DNA from: Gnetum montanum
Taxonomy: Eukaryota > Streptophyta > Gnetopsida > Gnetales > Gnetaceae
Reading direction: 5' to 3'
Length of the DNA: 64,000 nucleotides
Assembly: GCA_015680685.1 (NCBI GenBank)
Contig: MNCI01016277.1
Coordinates: 305,487-369,486, forward strand
The notes beneath the pieces were generated by a model. The model searched no databases and was not told the origin of the DNA. It saw nothing but the letters and a program-made list of their open reading frames with translations. This document shows, piece after piece, positions 48,873 to 60,478 of this stretch. Position numbers and translations under genes: made by a program. The stretch's first letter is position 1. Each line of letters begins with the position of its first letter.

Positions 48873-49672
48873 ACTAGCCTTGTGATATTTCATTATTATG
48901 GCTATGGAGTAATTTCAACCTGCATAGATGAAGCAAGTGGCAAGGGTGTGGTCCTAAATGTTGCAAAATGTGTTGATGGATACAAAGGAGGATAAGTGGA
49001 AGGAGACTCATTTTTTGAAGTAGACATTCTATAAGATTCAAGAGGATAGTAATGATGTGAGAAAGAAGTGTGGCTAGCAAAGCTATGAGAAGATACAAGT
49101 TATTAGATATAATATGCATAAGAATCTAGCTATTGCTAAGGATATTACTGCCGTGGTGGTGGCATCTCCCATGACTATGGATTTTTATAATGCTAATATT
49201 TCTCCTAGGGTTGAGGAGGCATTCCACTTCAATAACAAGGTGTTTGTTAAGATTGTTGTCTATAATTTCCTTGTGGGTAATGCAGTCTCTTGGGTGGCTA
49301 CCTTTTCACAAATTTCAAACTTAAGGCATACATTCCAAATTCTTATAGATGTAACAACATAGGAAAACATCCTTTAGAATTTTTGTATTGGAAAATATAG
49401 CATTCATCATCATCTATTTCTGAATCTACAACCTCATCGACCATCATAGCCTTACCTTTTTGTTGATGATAACCTTGTTATGTATCTTTCCTTCTCATTC
49501 TATCTTGATCACTACTTCCTTTCTTTACCTTCTCCTCTATAATTTTAAGAGAAATTTGAAACTTTTCATCTAAGGAGTTCCATATTTTTTCTACCTTAGC
49601 CAATATTTTAGTAATATATTTTTATATCGGTAAGCTCTTTCTCTACATCACTTCATCTAGTGGTGCTTCCTA
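48873..49672. other. Spacer right of the compound array, unassigned
   Basis: Worn, partly open text (for example 49114-49362 on the plus strand) without a recognisable domain. It may be more of the element into which the array inserted. Confidence 0.35.
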
Positions 49673-50924
49673 TGGATCATTGAACTTAGAAAGGAGGGGA
49701 TGAATAAGTTCCCCAAATAAAAACTTAAACAAACAAAATACACACATAACTTTATGTGGTTTCCCAACTTGGACAATCCACACTTAGAGGGTATATTACA
49801 AACACACCTCCAAACTTTGTTGCTCTTAAAATGTGGTTGAAGGATCCACACCTTGTATAGTCATCAAGCCTCACTCTGAAGTCTTTTATCATAGAACAAA
49901 TCACTCATCCCTGCAAGGTCCCATTAGGCTTGGATACATTATTTCAAAGCTTAAAAAACCTTTATAACCTTAAGCTCCACACCAAAGTGTTGTATCCCAA
50001 CACTAACAACTCAATCTTGCAAGATCGTGATAATTTTAATAACATCAACCACACATGATAACAAGAACAAGAATTACAAGGAAAGATTGCAACTCAATTT
50101 GCTTATCCTTGTACAATTATATAAAACACACTTTATAATCTTAAAATGATAGGATAATGAAGAGCAATAGAGAATTCAATAATTACAATTGATTGTACAA
50201 TAAATAAAATAAGGCTTGCACATTTCCCAATGCACATGAAGTCTTGCTATAGCTATCATGTTGCTAAATCCTTCTCGAAACTTGTGCAATTGCTAGCTAA
50301 TGATCACTAATGGTTGTGGGAGATGTCTTTCTCATGCTTGAGACATCTCTATGAATTTTCCTTCAAATTTGGAAAGACATTTTTTTCTCTTGAAAGACGT
50401 CTTTCTAAAGTCTCCATTCTAGAAGACATCTTTGCTCAATGGAAGACATCTTTTTTTCTTTGGTCTACATTCTATAAACACATATTTGCCTCATGAAATA
50501 CATCTTTGGTTATGGAAATACATCTTGTTATTTCTAAAGACATCTTTATGAATTCTCTCTAAGTTCACCCCAAATCTGCCAAGATGCCTGCTACTTCCTA
50601 GAGACATCGTTCTTTCCTTTCTCTTGCATGATGAATGCATTGTTCCTTATTTGCAACCTTGATCTTTCATATGCTTTAATAATGTCCACTTTGCTTGTAC
50701 AAAATCAAATTCTTTTCCACATTATTTGGATGTTCATTTGAATACATGTGGATGACCTCCTCCTTTGAGCTCTATGATAGTTCATTCCTTATCCTCTTTA
50801 GCTCATCTTAGTTTCCCATGTATGTAGTCCTAAAAACACAATAACCATACAATCATACAAACAACTTTTTTTTTCCATTTTACTTAAAATTTTGAGCACA
50901 CAAAAACACACTATAATATCCACA
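49673..50924 (-). repeat. 3' LTR of the copia element
   Basis: On the minus strand it starts TGTGGATATTATAGTG just after CCAAAAAGGGGGAGAT, a classic copia polypurine tract. Its last 250 bp match 54027-54340. It contains the AGACATCT cluster (50318-50610). Confidence 0.65.
50318..50610. repeat. AGACATCT / AGATGTCT cluster in the copia LTR
   Basis: About ten copies or near copies of AGACATCT lie in 290 bp, often followed by TT or TC. It resembles the cluster at 15843-16350. Confidence 0.55.
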
Positions 50925-52657
50925 ATCTCCCCCTTTTTGGTGATATTCAAAACTTAGGAAAATGGATTAGTGATCATACCAATATAACCATACTACTCTT
51001 CCCCTTTTATAACAGCAACAAAAAGGATAATGTGCACAAAATTGGGCAAAAAAGATAGAAAAGAACAATAATATCCACACAATATGGAAATTCAAGTATC
51101 ACTCATAATCCTAGAAAGATATAGGTAGTGTGTATTTATCAAGTCCATGAATAGGTACTCCAAATTTTGCAAGAGTGGAGTAAACATTTTAAGTGAAATG
51201 TAGCCTTGAAGTTAAGCAAAGGCTTAAGCAACATGTCTCTAAAACAATGTTATTAGTAGTGTAAGGTGCTTGGAATTCAAATAATTTTCATGTTTATACA
51301 ACATTAACAAATGGACATATCTTTATGGTGAGGTAAATATAGCCATACAACTTCACAATGGAATCCCATAGAGTAATCATGTTATTGCTCACAATGTAGT
51401 AGGTAATGTACTGCATCCTCCACTTAAGGTATGATTGTGAAAATTGAGAACTACTCTTTTGAGGTTAAAACAAGGAGCTACAATAAATTCAATAATAACC
51501 ATTGTTCAAAGATAAAACATGCTAATAAATATACATTCATACACTTCCTGAAATTCTCTCCTAGTGGAAGTATGATCACGAAAAAATAGTTAGTAAATAC
51601 AAAATATCAAAGATAGAGCATGTAGAAATAGGTGTTTCATCCAGTATCACACAAATAGAAAAGCAAGAATATTACAAGTGTTGTCATACATATATCAAGA
51701 ATTGATCCCAATTTTTCAACCAATATTAAAGTGTGAACATTAAGAAGCAAGTAATCTATTTTCAAGATAAATTAGTATTGATCTTTCATCTTGGTAAATG
51801 AGCATATAGCAATCTACAACTTGAAACAAACCATGCCAAATTTCCAAAATCTTCATCTCAAGGAAAATTATTCAATGGATAACTCAATCAAAAGCATAGC
51901 ACAGATACCCAAAAATGATCATGCCCTTGCTCATAACATCAATTACTTGCTATATAAAAATAGATACTTCATGCATAAGCTTATGATTGATCATTGGATA
52001 AATGGAAAAAATCATTCCAAAGAATATGAGAATAGAATCATATCATCACAAGAATTTCAAATTGAGCAAGATAAGAAATCAAACCAAAGGAGATTATTAC
52101 AAGTAATATTATAAGTCTTCATAAAACCAATTAACCAATATGAGAAATGCTCTAGACAATTATTCCACATTTTTAATCTAAGACATAGATAATTTAGGAC
52201 TTCTCATACACTATCCTTATTAATTAGCAAGCAAAGAGATAGAGACTTACCTTAACTTACCTTGCTTGCCAATAAACTATAAAGATTGATGGAGTTTTAG
52301 ATGAGGTCCCCTATCATGAAGTACCTCTTCCTCAGGTTCTCTTTCATTAAATCTTGTATGTGATGTCTCTATTTGTTCATGTTCTTTGTGATAGAACCCT
52401 TGATCACTCCTTGCCTTATTATCAGTACTCCATTTTTCTTAATTCTCACTTATTAGTACCTACACAATTTCCTTACCAAATCCCTTTTGACAAGACCAAT
52501 CGTTAATCTTATTTTGATCATCATAATCAAGAGTTTGCATAAAACCACAATTCTTACATATAAAAGTAGTTTCATTATTATTATTAGAATTATCAAACCT
52601 TACTATGCTTGACTTTGAGCTTGAAATTTCAAGTGTTACTTCCTTTGAATTTTTTGG
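50925..52657 (-). other. Interior of the copia element without coding sequence
   Basis: The purine tract CCAAAAAGGGGGAGAT starts it on the LTR side. The rest is AT-rich; the frame at 51791-52114 (+) looks like chance. The pol expected between gag and the tract is absent. Confidence 0.45.
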
Positions 52658-53972
52658 CTAATTTACAGGAATTTCCTCGTCTTGAATTTTGCTACAATCC
52701 TTGTTACAAGACATTAGTGGTTGAATCTTAGCTTTTCTATCTAAGATCTCTTTTTTCATTTCAACTTGAATAGCATTTAACTTAGAAAGCACTAGTTTCT
52801 TTGCCTTCCTAATCAAATGATATAAGAGAAAAATTTCTTCTTTAAATTCACTATACCTCTTGTCACACTTACCATGTTGTTCAACCTTATGTGAGGAAGA
52901 TTCATCAATAAGCACCATGCAGATGAGATGAGAATCTTTATGAGAATTGCATGCTTCTTTTTCACTTTACTCACTGCCATGCCAACTAGTATAAAAGTTG
53001 GTCTTTTTTCATTCCTCATCATTGGATCTATTCTTTGGCCAAACTTTTCCATCATTTGAATCACTAGGACATTTGAAGGTCATATGGCTTCTTCCTCCAC
53101 AAATCCAACACTCTATGGAAGAAAAATCTAAATTAGAAGAATTTAAAAAATTTCTACCTCTTTTTCTACCTTTGAAAAAATTTGGTCTTTGTTGTTGCTA
53201 ATATGTCCCTTTGTTTCTTATTGTAAGCAATTGTTGTAGTCTCCTTGAAAGAAGATCAATCTCATCTTCATTGCCCTCATCATGCTCATTGACCTCCTTC
53301 TCCTTAGAGGCAATCTTTATGATAATAGGTTTTTCTTGAATCACTTCTTCACTCATGAGATTCATTTCATAGGTGATTAGAGAACTTTGAAGTTCTTCAA
53401 ATCTTAGAGTTGAGAAGTCCCTAATTTCCTCCATGGCTGTGACTTTAGGTCTAAACTCCGATTGAAGAGTTCTGATCATTTTAATGATGATGTCACTTTA
53501 GGAAAGTCTTTCACTATTCCTCTAGTGGCTACAACAAGATCATTAGCTCTAGAAAATAATCCTTGATTTTCTCACCTTCTCTCATCTTAAGTTTATCATA
53601 TTCACTTTGCAGAACTAACAATTTTGATTGCTTAACAATAGAGGTTCCTTCATAAGTAGCTTCTAAAGCTTGCCAAATTTCTTTGGCCATTTTACATCCT
53701 AATACTCTATTGAATTCAGATTTATTCAATGCAAAATATAGACAAATTTTTACTTTTGAATCAAACATGAACTTCTCCTTTTCTTCTTGCAACCATTTGA
53801 TGTGAGGCTTGATGATTCTAGTGGTGCCATCAATGAGTGGAATGTAGCCTTCCAAGATTAACTCTCAAACTTCAAGCTCCATGGATTTGAGGAACCCTTG
53901 CATTCTAGCTTTCCAATAAGCAAATTTGAATCCATTGAACATGGGTTTTTTTGTGTAAGAAGTTCCCTCCAT
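52658..53972 (-). pseudogene. gag: Ty1/copia gag, broken
   Basis: The minus-strand start is ATG at 53972 (MEGTSYTKKPMFNGFKFAYW), the usual copia gag opening. A stop interrupts near 53865. The capsid follows with ALNKSEFNRVLGCKMAKEIW and TYEGTSIVKQSKLLVLQSEY, then EFRPKVTAMEEIRDF and FEELQSSLITYEM. A CCHC knuckle, CWICGGRSHMTFKC, lies at about 53075-53120. A Lys-rich tail ends at 52658. Frames shift between these pieces. Confidence 0.75.
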
Positions 53973-54012
53973 TATTCACTCTTAAGGTAGATAATGAAAC
54001 AAAGAGTACTAG

Positions 54013-54024
54013 TCTTCAATACCA
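54013..54024 (-). other. Initiator-Met-type primer site of the copia element
   Basis: TGGTATTGAAGA on the minus strand is a worn TGGTATCAGAGC, two bases after the LTR end (GACA). Confidence 0.5.
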
Positions 54025-54026
54025 CT

Positions 54027-54340
54027 TGTCAATCATTGAACTTAGAAGGGGGGAGGATGAATAAGCTTCCCAAATAAAAACTTAAACAAATAAAACATAC
54101 ACACAAATTTATGTGGTTTTCCAACTTAGATACTCCACACTCATAAGATAGATCACAAGCACATGTCCAAACTTTGTTACTCTCAAAATGTGATTGAAGG
54201 GTTCACACTTTGTACAATCATTAACCCCTGCTCCAAAGCATTGTATCATAACACAAATCACTCAACCCTACAAGGTTCCATCATGCTTGGAAATGTGGTT
54301 TCAAGGCTTCCACAAATCTTGAGCTCCACACTGGAGTGTT
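54027..54340 (-). repeat. Partial 5' LTR of the copia element
   Basis: It matches 49673-50000. The match stops at GTGTTGTGTCTCAA, where internal 3' text of the pol-less family (TTTGATTCCACACTGCGGC) begins. Confidence 0.6.
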
Positions 54341-54481
54341 GTGTCTCAATTTTTTTTGATTCCACACTGCGGCATGAACCCATTCTCAGCATTCAATAAT
54401 CCCATACCTATCCACTGTGTAATCAACGTAGCTTGTTCTCACTGTAACTCGAGGATGAGTTTTCATTCAGCTGTGGGGGTA
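54341..54481 (+). mobile_element. Interior 3' stub of another pol-less element
   Basis: It is nearly the same as 60338-60478, the stretch between the ORF and the 3' LTR of copy 2, and runs directly into the LTR at 54482. So that LTR serves as 3' LTR of a mostly lost unit and 5' LTR of copy 2, the usual product of unequal recombination. Confidence 0.65.
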
Positions 54482-55224
54482 TGATGAGTTATCATTTCAT
54501 TAAGAGGTAGACAGATCTGATAGGAAGTTTTTAGTTCTTAGTTTTTAAAGTGTTTAGTTTCAAGTAGTTCTTCTCTTAACCCTTTCCTCCTGGTGCATTC
54601 CTGCAGTGTGGTGATTGTAATTGTACGACATCCTTATTCGAGTGTGACGTACTTGGACATGCACATGATCGAAAATAAAGATCAAGATTACTTCATCATT
54701 GCAACATTCACTTAGTTTAATTAATTTTTTAATTGTTATTTACTATTTTCTTAGTTAATATCTCTTCATCCTAAACTCCTGTTAAACATGGAATGAGTAC
54801 GACTTGATTACGATCATTTAAGTGTGACTACTTGGTAACCCAGTAGCATACCTAGGATTTGCGCTTGGTAATCCCAGTGGTAGTCGTGCACAAGGTCCAA
54901 GATGTGTATGGATGATTGAGGAACAAATGCTCATCACACTTAGGCTAGCTTAGATTCTCTCTCAGCCTCTCTCTCTTAGCTTAGTTAATATCATTTTCCA
55001 TTACACCTAGGAGTAGCATTAGTATAGGAACACATCATACACCTCATTCTAGACTAAACCATACACGACAAAGTTAACACTAGTCCAGGTGGAAAGATAG
55101 CGAACTGCGACCTAAGGATAGCTGTCTTGATATCACAACTAGTCCATCCATGGAGCTCGACTGGATCATGTGTGAAACACTCGTATTCGTATGGTTGAGT
55201 GTAGGGGTACCTTGCCACTCATCA
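54482..55224 (+). repeat. 5' LTR of copy 2, promoter deleted
   Basis: It begins TGATGAGTTATCATTTCATT and continues at 54502 with AAGAGGTAG. The 3' LTR has 51 bp more at this point, containing the GATATCGC palindrome and TATAAATA. It ends CTTGCCACTCATCA. Confidence 0.75.
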
Positions 55225-55225
55225 T

Positions 55226-55300
55226 TGACGCCATTTCTAGGGATCGAACCTGGGTCGCCTGTGTGACAGGCAGGAATACTCACTACTATACTACAATGAC
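55226..55300 (-). tRNA. Full-length tRNA-Asp(GTC) sequence at the primer-binding site (pseudo-tRNA)
   Basis: The minus strand gives 75 nt: acceptor GTCATTG, D arm TAGTATAGTAGTGAGT, anticodon loop CTGTCAC with GTC at 55265-55267, T loop GGTTCGATCC, and a 3' end GGCGTCA in place of GGCGCCA. It sits one base after the LTR end, exactly where the 18-nt tRNA-Asp primer site lies in copy 1. Nuclear plant tRNA genes do not encode CCA, so the worn CCA end points to copying from a charged-type primer tRNA. Stem mismatches (mostly C-to-T or G-to-A) make a working tRNA gene unlikely. Confidence 0.85.
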
Positions 55301-56929
55301 CATATGGCCCAATGAATATAGCCATGGATAGAAACATCCTTGCATACCATCTTACGGTCCCAAGTATCATAGTGGGTCAACTCTTTATCCAGGAACCACA
55401 TCTCATAAATTGCCCTACTATGTTCACTATAATCAAGTGTGTGAACCCCAATGGGATAGGTATGACCAAGTTTCAATGTTTCCAACATGCAAGGATCCTC
55501 ACCTTTCATTTACTAATCCTTGCCATGCTCAACCATTTAGTTATGGGGGATATCCCCCATTCTAATAACAAGCAGGATTAAAAAAATATTTTTCATTTTC
55601 TTTAACTTTACAATTTTTTATTTTCCAATTTTTCATTTTTGCAATTTCTTGTTCTATCTTTTTGTCTTTTTATCTTTTCATCTTTTTATAAGTAATCTCA
55701 TCTATGAATAAAAAACTCATGTGGCTCATTGGTTGAGGTGTGTTCTATGTTATTGAGTCTCAAACGATCAATTATTTGGACATTGAGCCCATTACACCCA
55801 CTCATCCATTCTACAAATAAGAGGTTCTATTCAAGGGTACAGTGATATTCTTGATATTCTTAAAACTTAAAATTAATTTTTTGTTCATTGTACCCAGAAT
55901 GAAGAAGGATGGATCAAGAGGGAATGATTAGGATGTGACATCAAGGGGACTTGCAGATTCTCTTTGGTGACGTATGTGGGAGTTATCATGCAATGTGGTT
56001 GTACTAAGATCCTTGTAGATCTAACGAAAAATGGGAGTAAGAGTAATCAAAAGGGCACTCAAAAATCCAATGGTGTTCTAAGGGGGTCCCACTAGAAAGA
56101 CATGCACCCATGCTTGAAGGTTGACAGCTTCTCTAGATTCAGCGATTGAAAAAAAAAAAAGAGAAGAGAAAGAAAAGAAAGAGAAAAGAAAACAAAAAGA
56201 AAAGTAGAAAAAAGAACTGCCACAAAGCAAAAATCACTCCTCCCTTGAACCAAATGCCAAGTGATCATACGCCTTGTTTTTCTGGTACTCTCATAGTCAC
56301 TCATCATGGGATGAAACAATGTGGCGTCACTGATCAGAGGAATGGACTTGATTCTGATCTTGGAATGATGGGTTAATGACACCTTAATCATGCTTTACAT
56401 GCAGGATTCACTGTGCCCTAGTTCAGTTACCTCATGTCCCAATTTCTACAATCCCTTCTGTAGTCTATCTCATCTCTCTATCCATGTAATTGTATCTCAT
56501 GTCTCATATTACATAGAATTCTTACCTCATTCTGCTGATTCTTACATGTGTGTGTTTTGTGGAACCAATGTGGATTACTTTTAACCCTTCGAGTGCCCAC
56601 GGACACTTTTAAGGGTGGTTATGCAAGGGCATTATAGGTTGGAACCTGCTTTGGGGAGGATCCACTTGCATAATCTTTGTAATTTACACTCATAACACAT
56701 CTTCCTCACACCATCTATTACCCCCCAGCGTATTGTTAATGATTTTCTTTCCCTTATTACTATCCCTCCGATTCAACATTCCTATGAACCATCACATAGC
56801 CTTTTTCTCCCATCTAAGTCCTTATTAATAAATTCCACACCATCATAATTATTTGTGCCTTTTGAACTAATTGAATTACCCTAGAACCCCTTAACAATAG
56901 CCCAATGTCCTTAGTTTACAACGTCAATT
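55301..56929 (+). other. Leader of copy 2, non-coding
   Basis: It begins CATATGGCCCAATG, equivalent to 11895 of copy 1, so about 1.8 kb of leader is missing between primer site and this point. Contains the 18-bp palindrome. Small frames here are not credible genes. Confidence 0.6.
55543..55560. promoter_or_regulatory. 18-bp perfect palindrome in the leader
   Basis: ATGGGGGATATCCCCCAT, identical to 11625-11642 in the other orientation. Confidence 0.6.
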
Positions 56930-57240
56930 TCAAGATATTCTTAAAAAATTTGGTATCTTTCATTGTGCCCAATATCAATAAAGCTGAGATATCATGTCCA
57001 TGATGTATCGTACGCGATATCGCATCCTTTCAAGCTATATATATGTGACCCCCATGCCACTTCACCTCATTTTCAACTATTCACGCAAGGGGAGTTTTCC
57101 AATTTTCTCTCTACGACTTGTGATTGCGCAACCCTTTCTTTCATACTCATAACTCACTCACTGGTACTCCGATTTTCATTTCGTCTGAACATACCTAAAC
57201 CCAGAGTGTTCACCTTAGTCGTGGGGGAGGGGCACATGTC
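56930..57240 (+). promoter_or_regulatory. Internal promoter-like module of copy 2
   Basis: GATGTATCGTACGCGATATC (57002-57021) is followed by GCTATATATATGTGACCCCC with TATATATAT at about 57042-57050. The ORF starts 490 bp on. The palindrome is the one found in the LTRs of this subfamily. Confidence 0.5.
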
Positions 57241-57536
57241 AAATAGCACATAAATTTTTTGAAATTCATCATCACCCGAAGGATATCTTTAAGGGTAATT
57301 AGTTGTAAAATGAAGAATAAAATGTGTTAAAAACAATTTCATCCCCTTAGCTATACCAGAAAATTAAATTTGGGAGCCACCTAAGTAAAGAGGACTCAAC
57401 ATTATAATCTTTCGGGGACATGATCTTCCAATAATTAACATCACACGAAAATAAAGTAAATCTATTAAGGCAAGCAGTAAGGTATAACCTAACTTTGGTA
57501 ACAACCTTACTAACGATTGGCCCTGTGTGATTACAG

Positions 57537-60287
57537 ATGGCCCTAAAACGAGGACAAAAGGAAGGTCCTACTCAAGGTGGGAGAAAACAACCTAGGAGAG
57601 GAGGAAGACAAGATCCTACTAGACAACATGCAGAGCAAGAGGAACAATCATTTAGCATCCACCAAGAGAACCCTGCTACTGTACAATTAAGGCAGGCAGA
57701 AGGAGGAGCGGTTGCTGCAGTTGAACAGGGACAACATCTCACATTGCCCCAAGATTGCATTCAGGCCATTCACAAGAAGTCCACATTCACTACAGTGATT
57801 GTGGAGTTAAACTTTGGATCGTTTGCAGAGTTTTCTCTAGAGGTCATTAGGGATCACCTCACATGGTCCCTGTCATGGCATATCCTCTCTGAAAGTGGTG
57901 CCTAGTACTTAGGGGAAACATACCAATTTTGGCACAATAAAGAACAAGGCACCACGATTAACATTTGTCGTGTGAATGTTGACTTATCTGTTTAGGCCAT
58001 TTTGGAAGTATTAAACCTTCCGAATACAGGGTCCAAAGTTACTCAGTTGTCTACCTATTCAGACCCTGATGTGTGACGAGTTTAGTTGGAAAGGGAATAT
58101 GGCAAGGAAGATAAGACGTTTGGAGAGTTGATGATGGAAGAAAGGATTTATTTTAAAATAGGAAATTATCACCTCTTCCCCACAAAAGGCTTAAAAAGAA
58201 TTTCAACATATGCGGCAAGAGGATATGCAATGCTAATGGGAAAGGTTAATGCTAACCTGCCTCATCTATACTTTACAGAGATCCTGAGGCAGTTCGAAGA
58301 ATGGAAGATAGGGAAGATGGCGTTGCCCTTCCCTTGCCTTATCAGGAACTTGTGCCGACGTGCTGGTATCAGGGGATACACTAATGATGTCCTTTGAACC
58401 ACAAGGAAAATCACTGGTGAGACACTGGGACTGGAACAAGAAAAAAAGCAAACAGCTGGGCCAACTACAACTCAACTTGTAGGGTCCAACCAACTTCCAA
58501 GCATGGGACCCAGCCAACAACAAGAAGTAGGGCCTAGCACAGGCCAAGATCAACCACCACTGCCGCAAAATTACAGACCATCAATGAGCCATCTCAGGGC
58601 CATTGCTGAGACAGTTAGTTGGGGAAGTCATGATGATGCAAATCTCTTCCACGTCATTAACGATGCCATATAGCCCATAGTTTCTTTGGATCACGCAAGG
58701 GGTGAAGTATCAATTCAAATAGGAGGAGGGGAAAGCACTTGGTCACAACAGATCTCAGGAAATGCTGCATCTTTTCAAGTGCAATTATAAATTGGTGAAG
58801 GGGCCACAATGGTGGTCATGCAACACCAGGATGTAGCAGGAGCCATAGAAGTGGTCGCAAACCATATTAAAGAATCATTCAATGTACCTATTGTGCCAAT
58901 AGCAGATCTCATAGGAGCATGGGATGCTCAAACTTTGAATGGAACCTCAATGACTCCTGTGGAACATAAGGATGTACTTGATCGATTGCTACAAATAGGA
59001 CAAGTATTGACATCCTTGTTTAACATCCCTCAAGATGTTACAGTAATTCAATCAAACCTCATTTCCACCAAGGGAAAGCTAGTCTTGATAGAGATGAGGA
59101 CTAAGCATGCTAAAGTAGAGGTGCAAAAATTGCAAGAAAGGCTCGTGAACCTACAAGCAGCATAGCAGGACCCTTTGTAATTTGTTCCTACATACCAACT
59201 GGACAGTTTCAAAACTGAACAACTGACCAAACTACTAACAGAGAATAAGAAGGTGGCAGAAGAAAAAGAAAAGACTGTTTGGGATGCTTCTATAGCACAA
59301 GTGCAAACTTATGCACATACCAAGGCACTCAAGGCCTTACAAGACAAAAAAAAGCAGCTTATTGCCGACAACCTTCTGTTGACCTCTGTGGAAAAGCAAA
59401 ATAATGTTCTCGAAGAACATTTTCATCGGTTTTGAGAACAATTCATTCAAGTCAACCAAGACATGAACTGTTTAGCCACAGAGAATCAAACCCTCTCAAT
59501 GGAGGAGGTACGTGCCATCCATCAAAAGAAGGCTATCGAAATAAGCATGTGGCAAAATGAGGCTAAATGACATGAAAAGCTCAAGGAGCACTTCTGGGAC
59601 CAGGTGGGGATGTACAAATAGATCATTGAGAAGGAGATCCATATGGCCAAGGCCCACATCAACGCTATCAGTGCTCAACACACTAACTGGCGGGCCATAT
59701 TGGACACATATGCATTTGCCCACCAGGTGGAAGTTAAGAATCGGGACTTGTAGATCCAAGATCTTACAGAATACATGCAATTGGAAAACTTGTGGTATGC
59801 CAACCTTTCCATGTTAACAGTAGAGCACCCAAGAACAGAGCTCGAGTAACAGGTAGCCACCACCTACAGCAAATATGAAATAGAATTTGCAGAACACAAG
59901 AAGATATTGTAAAAATTAGAGATTGCAAATTCTGAACTTGAGGTGGTTAAAAAAAGCTACCAGGGATAAAAAGGTGTCACAACAGATTTGGCTCAATGGC
60001 TTGTAGATTTCCAAGAATACAAAGGAAAAGCCAGAGCCTACGAGGAGGAATGACGAGTGTCTGTAGCTTGATATGTCAAAGCAAATCAAATATTTATGCA
60101 GCTACCCTACCCATGGGAGGTGCCGACTCCATCAAATGTCAAAACATTAGCATGGATGGCACAAGATCCCTGGACCAAAGAGGAGAAACTCTAGGCCATA
60201 CTTCAACGCCATCAAGTCCCAAGACCTAGAGCACAAGATAAGGGAAAAGCACCCATGGAGGAGCCACCGCCACCAGGAACTACATGA
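57537..60287 (+). pseudogene. 917-codon ORF: transposon-protein-like domain plus coiled coil
   Basis: One frame from ATG 57537 to TGA 60285-60287 with no net shift, broken only by about 20 stops. Residues 1-50 are basic and Gly/Gln-rich (GGRKQPRRGGRQDPTRQHAE). Residues about 185-285 (ERIYFKIGNYHLFPTKGL, ALPFPCLIRNLCRRAGI) resemble the plant 'putative transposon protein' domain (PF20167-type, from memory). A Pro/Gln linker follows. Residues about 515-790 are coiled coil (VEVQKLQERLVNLQAA, KALKALQDKKKQLIADN). The end is PYPWEVPTPSNVKTLAW and EEPPPPGTT. Role unknown, perhaps gag-like. No enzyme motif is seen. Confidence 0.65.
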
Positions 60288-60478
60288 GTTTCATCAATTT
60301 TGTAGCTGTAGGATTTTCTTTAGCATTCTTTGTGTTGTGTCACAATTTTTTTTTGATTCCACACTACGGCATGAACCCATTTTCTCCATTCAATAATCCC
60401 ATACCTATCCACTATGTAATCAATGGAGCTTGTTCTCATTGTAACTTGAGGACGAGTTTTCATTTAGTCATGGGGGTA

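Larger units (their letters stand above)
49673..54340 (-). mobile_element. Ty1/copia element reduced to gag, 5' LTR truncated
   Basis: On the minus strand: partial 5' LTR (54027-54340), initiator-Met-type primer site (54013-54024), gag (about 52658-53972), 1.7 kb without pol, polypurine tract (50926-50940), 3' LTR (49673-50924). The right end is cut where sequence of the pol-less family begins at about 54341. With no protease, integrase or RT it is a non-autonomous form. Confidence 0.7.

Noticed and set aside
55226-55300. A working nuclear tRNA-Asp gene
   Set aside because: It has stem mismatches, a CCA-derived end, and sits exactly at the LTR primer-site position.
56146-56376. 76-codon Lys-rich frame
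   Set aside because: It arises from a purine-rich tract in the leader; the other copy has no such frame.
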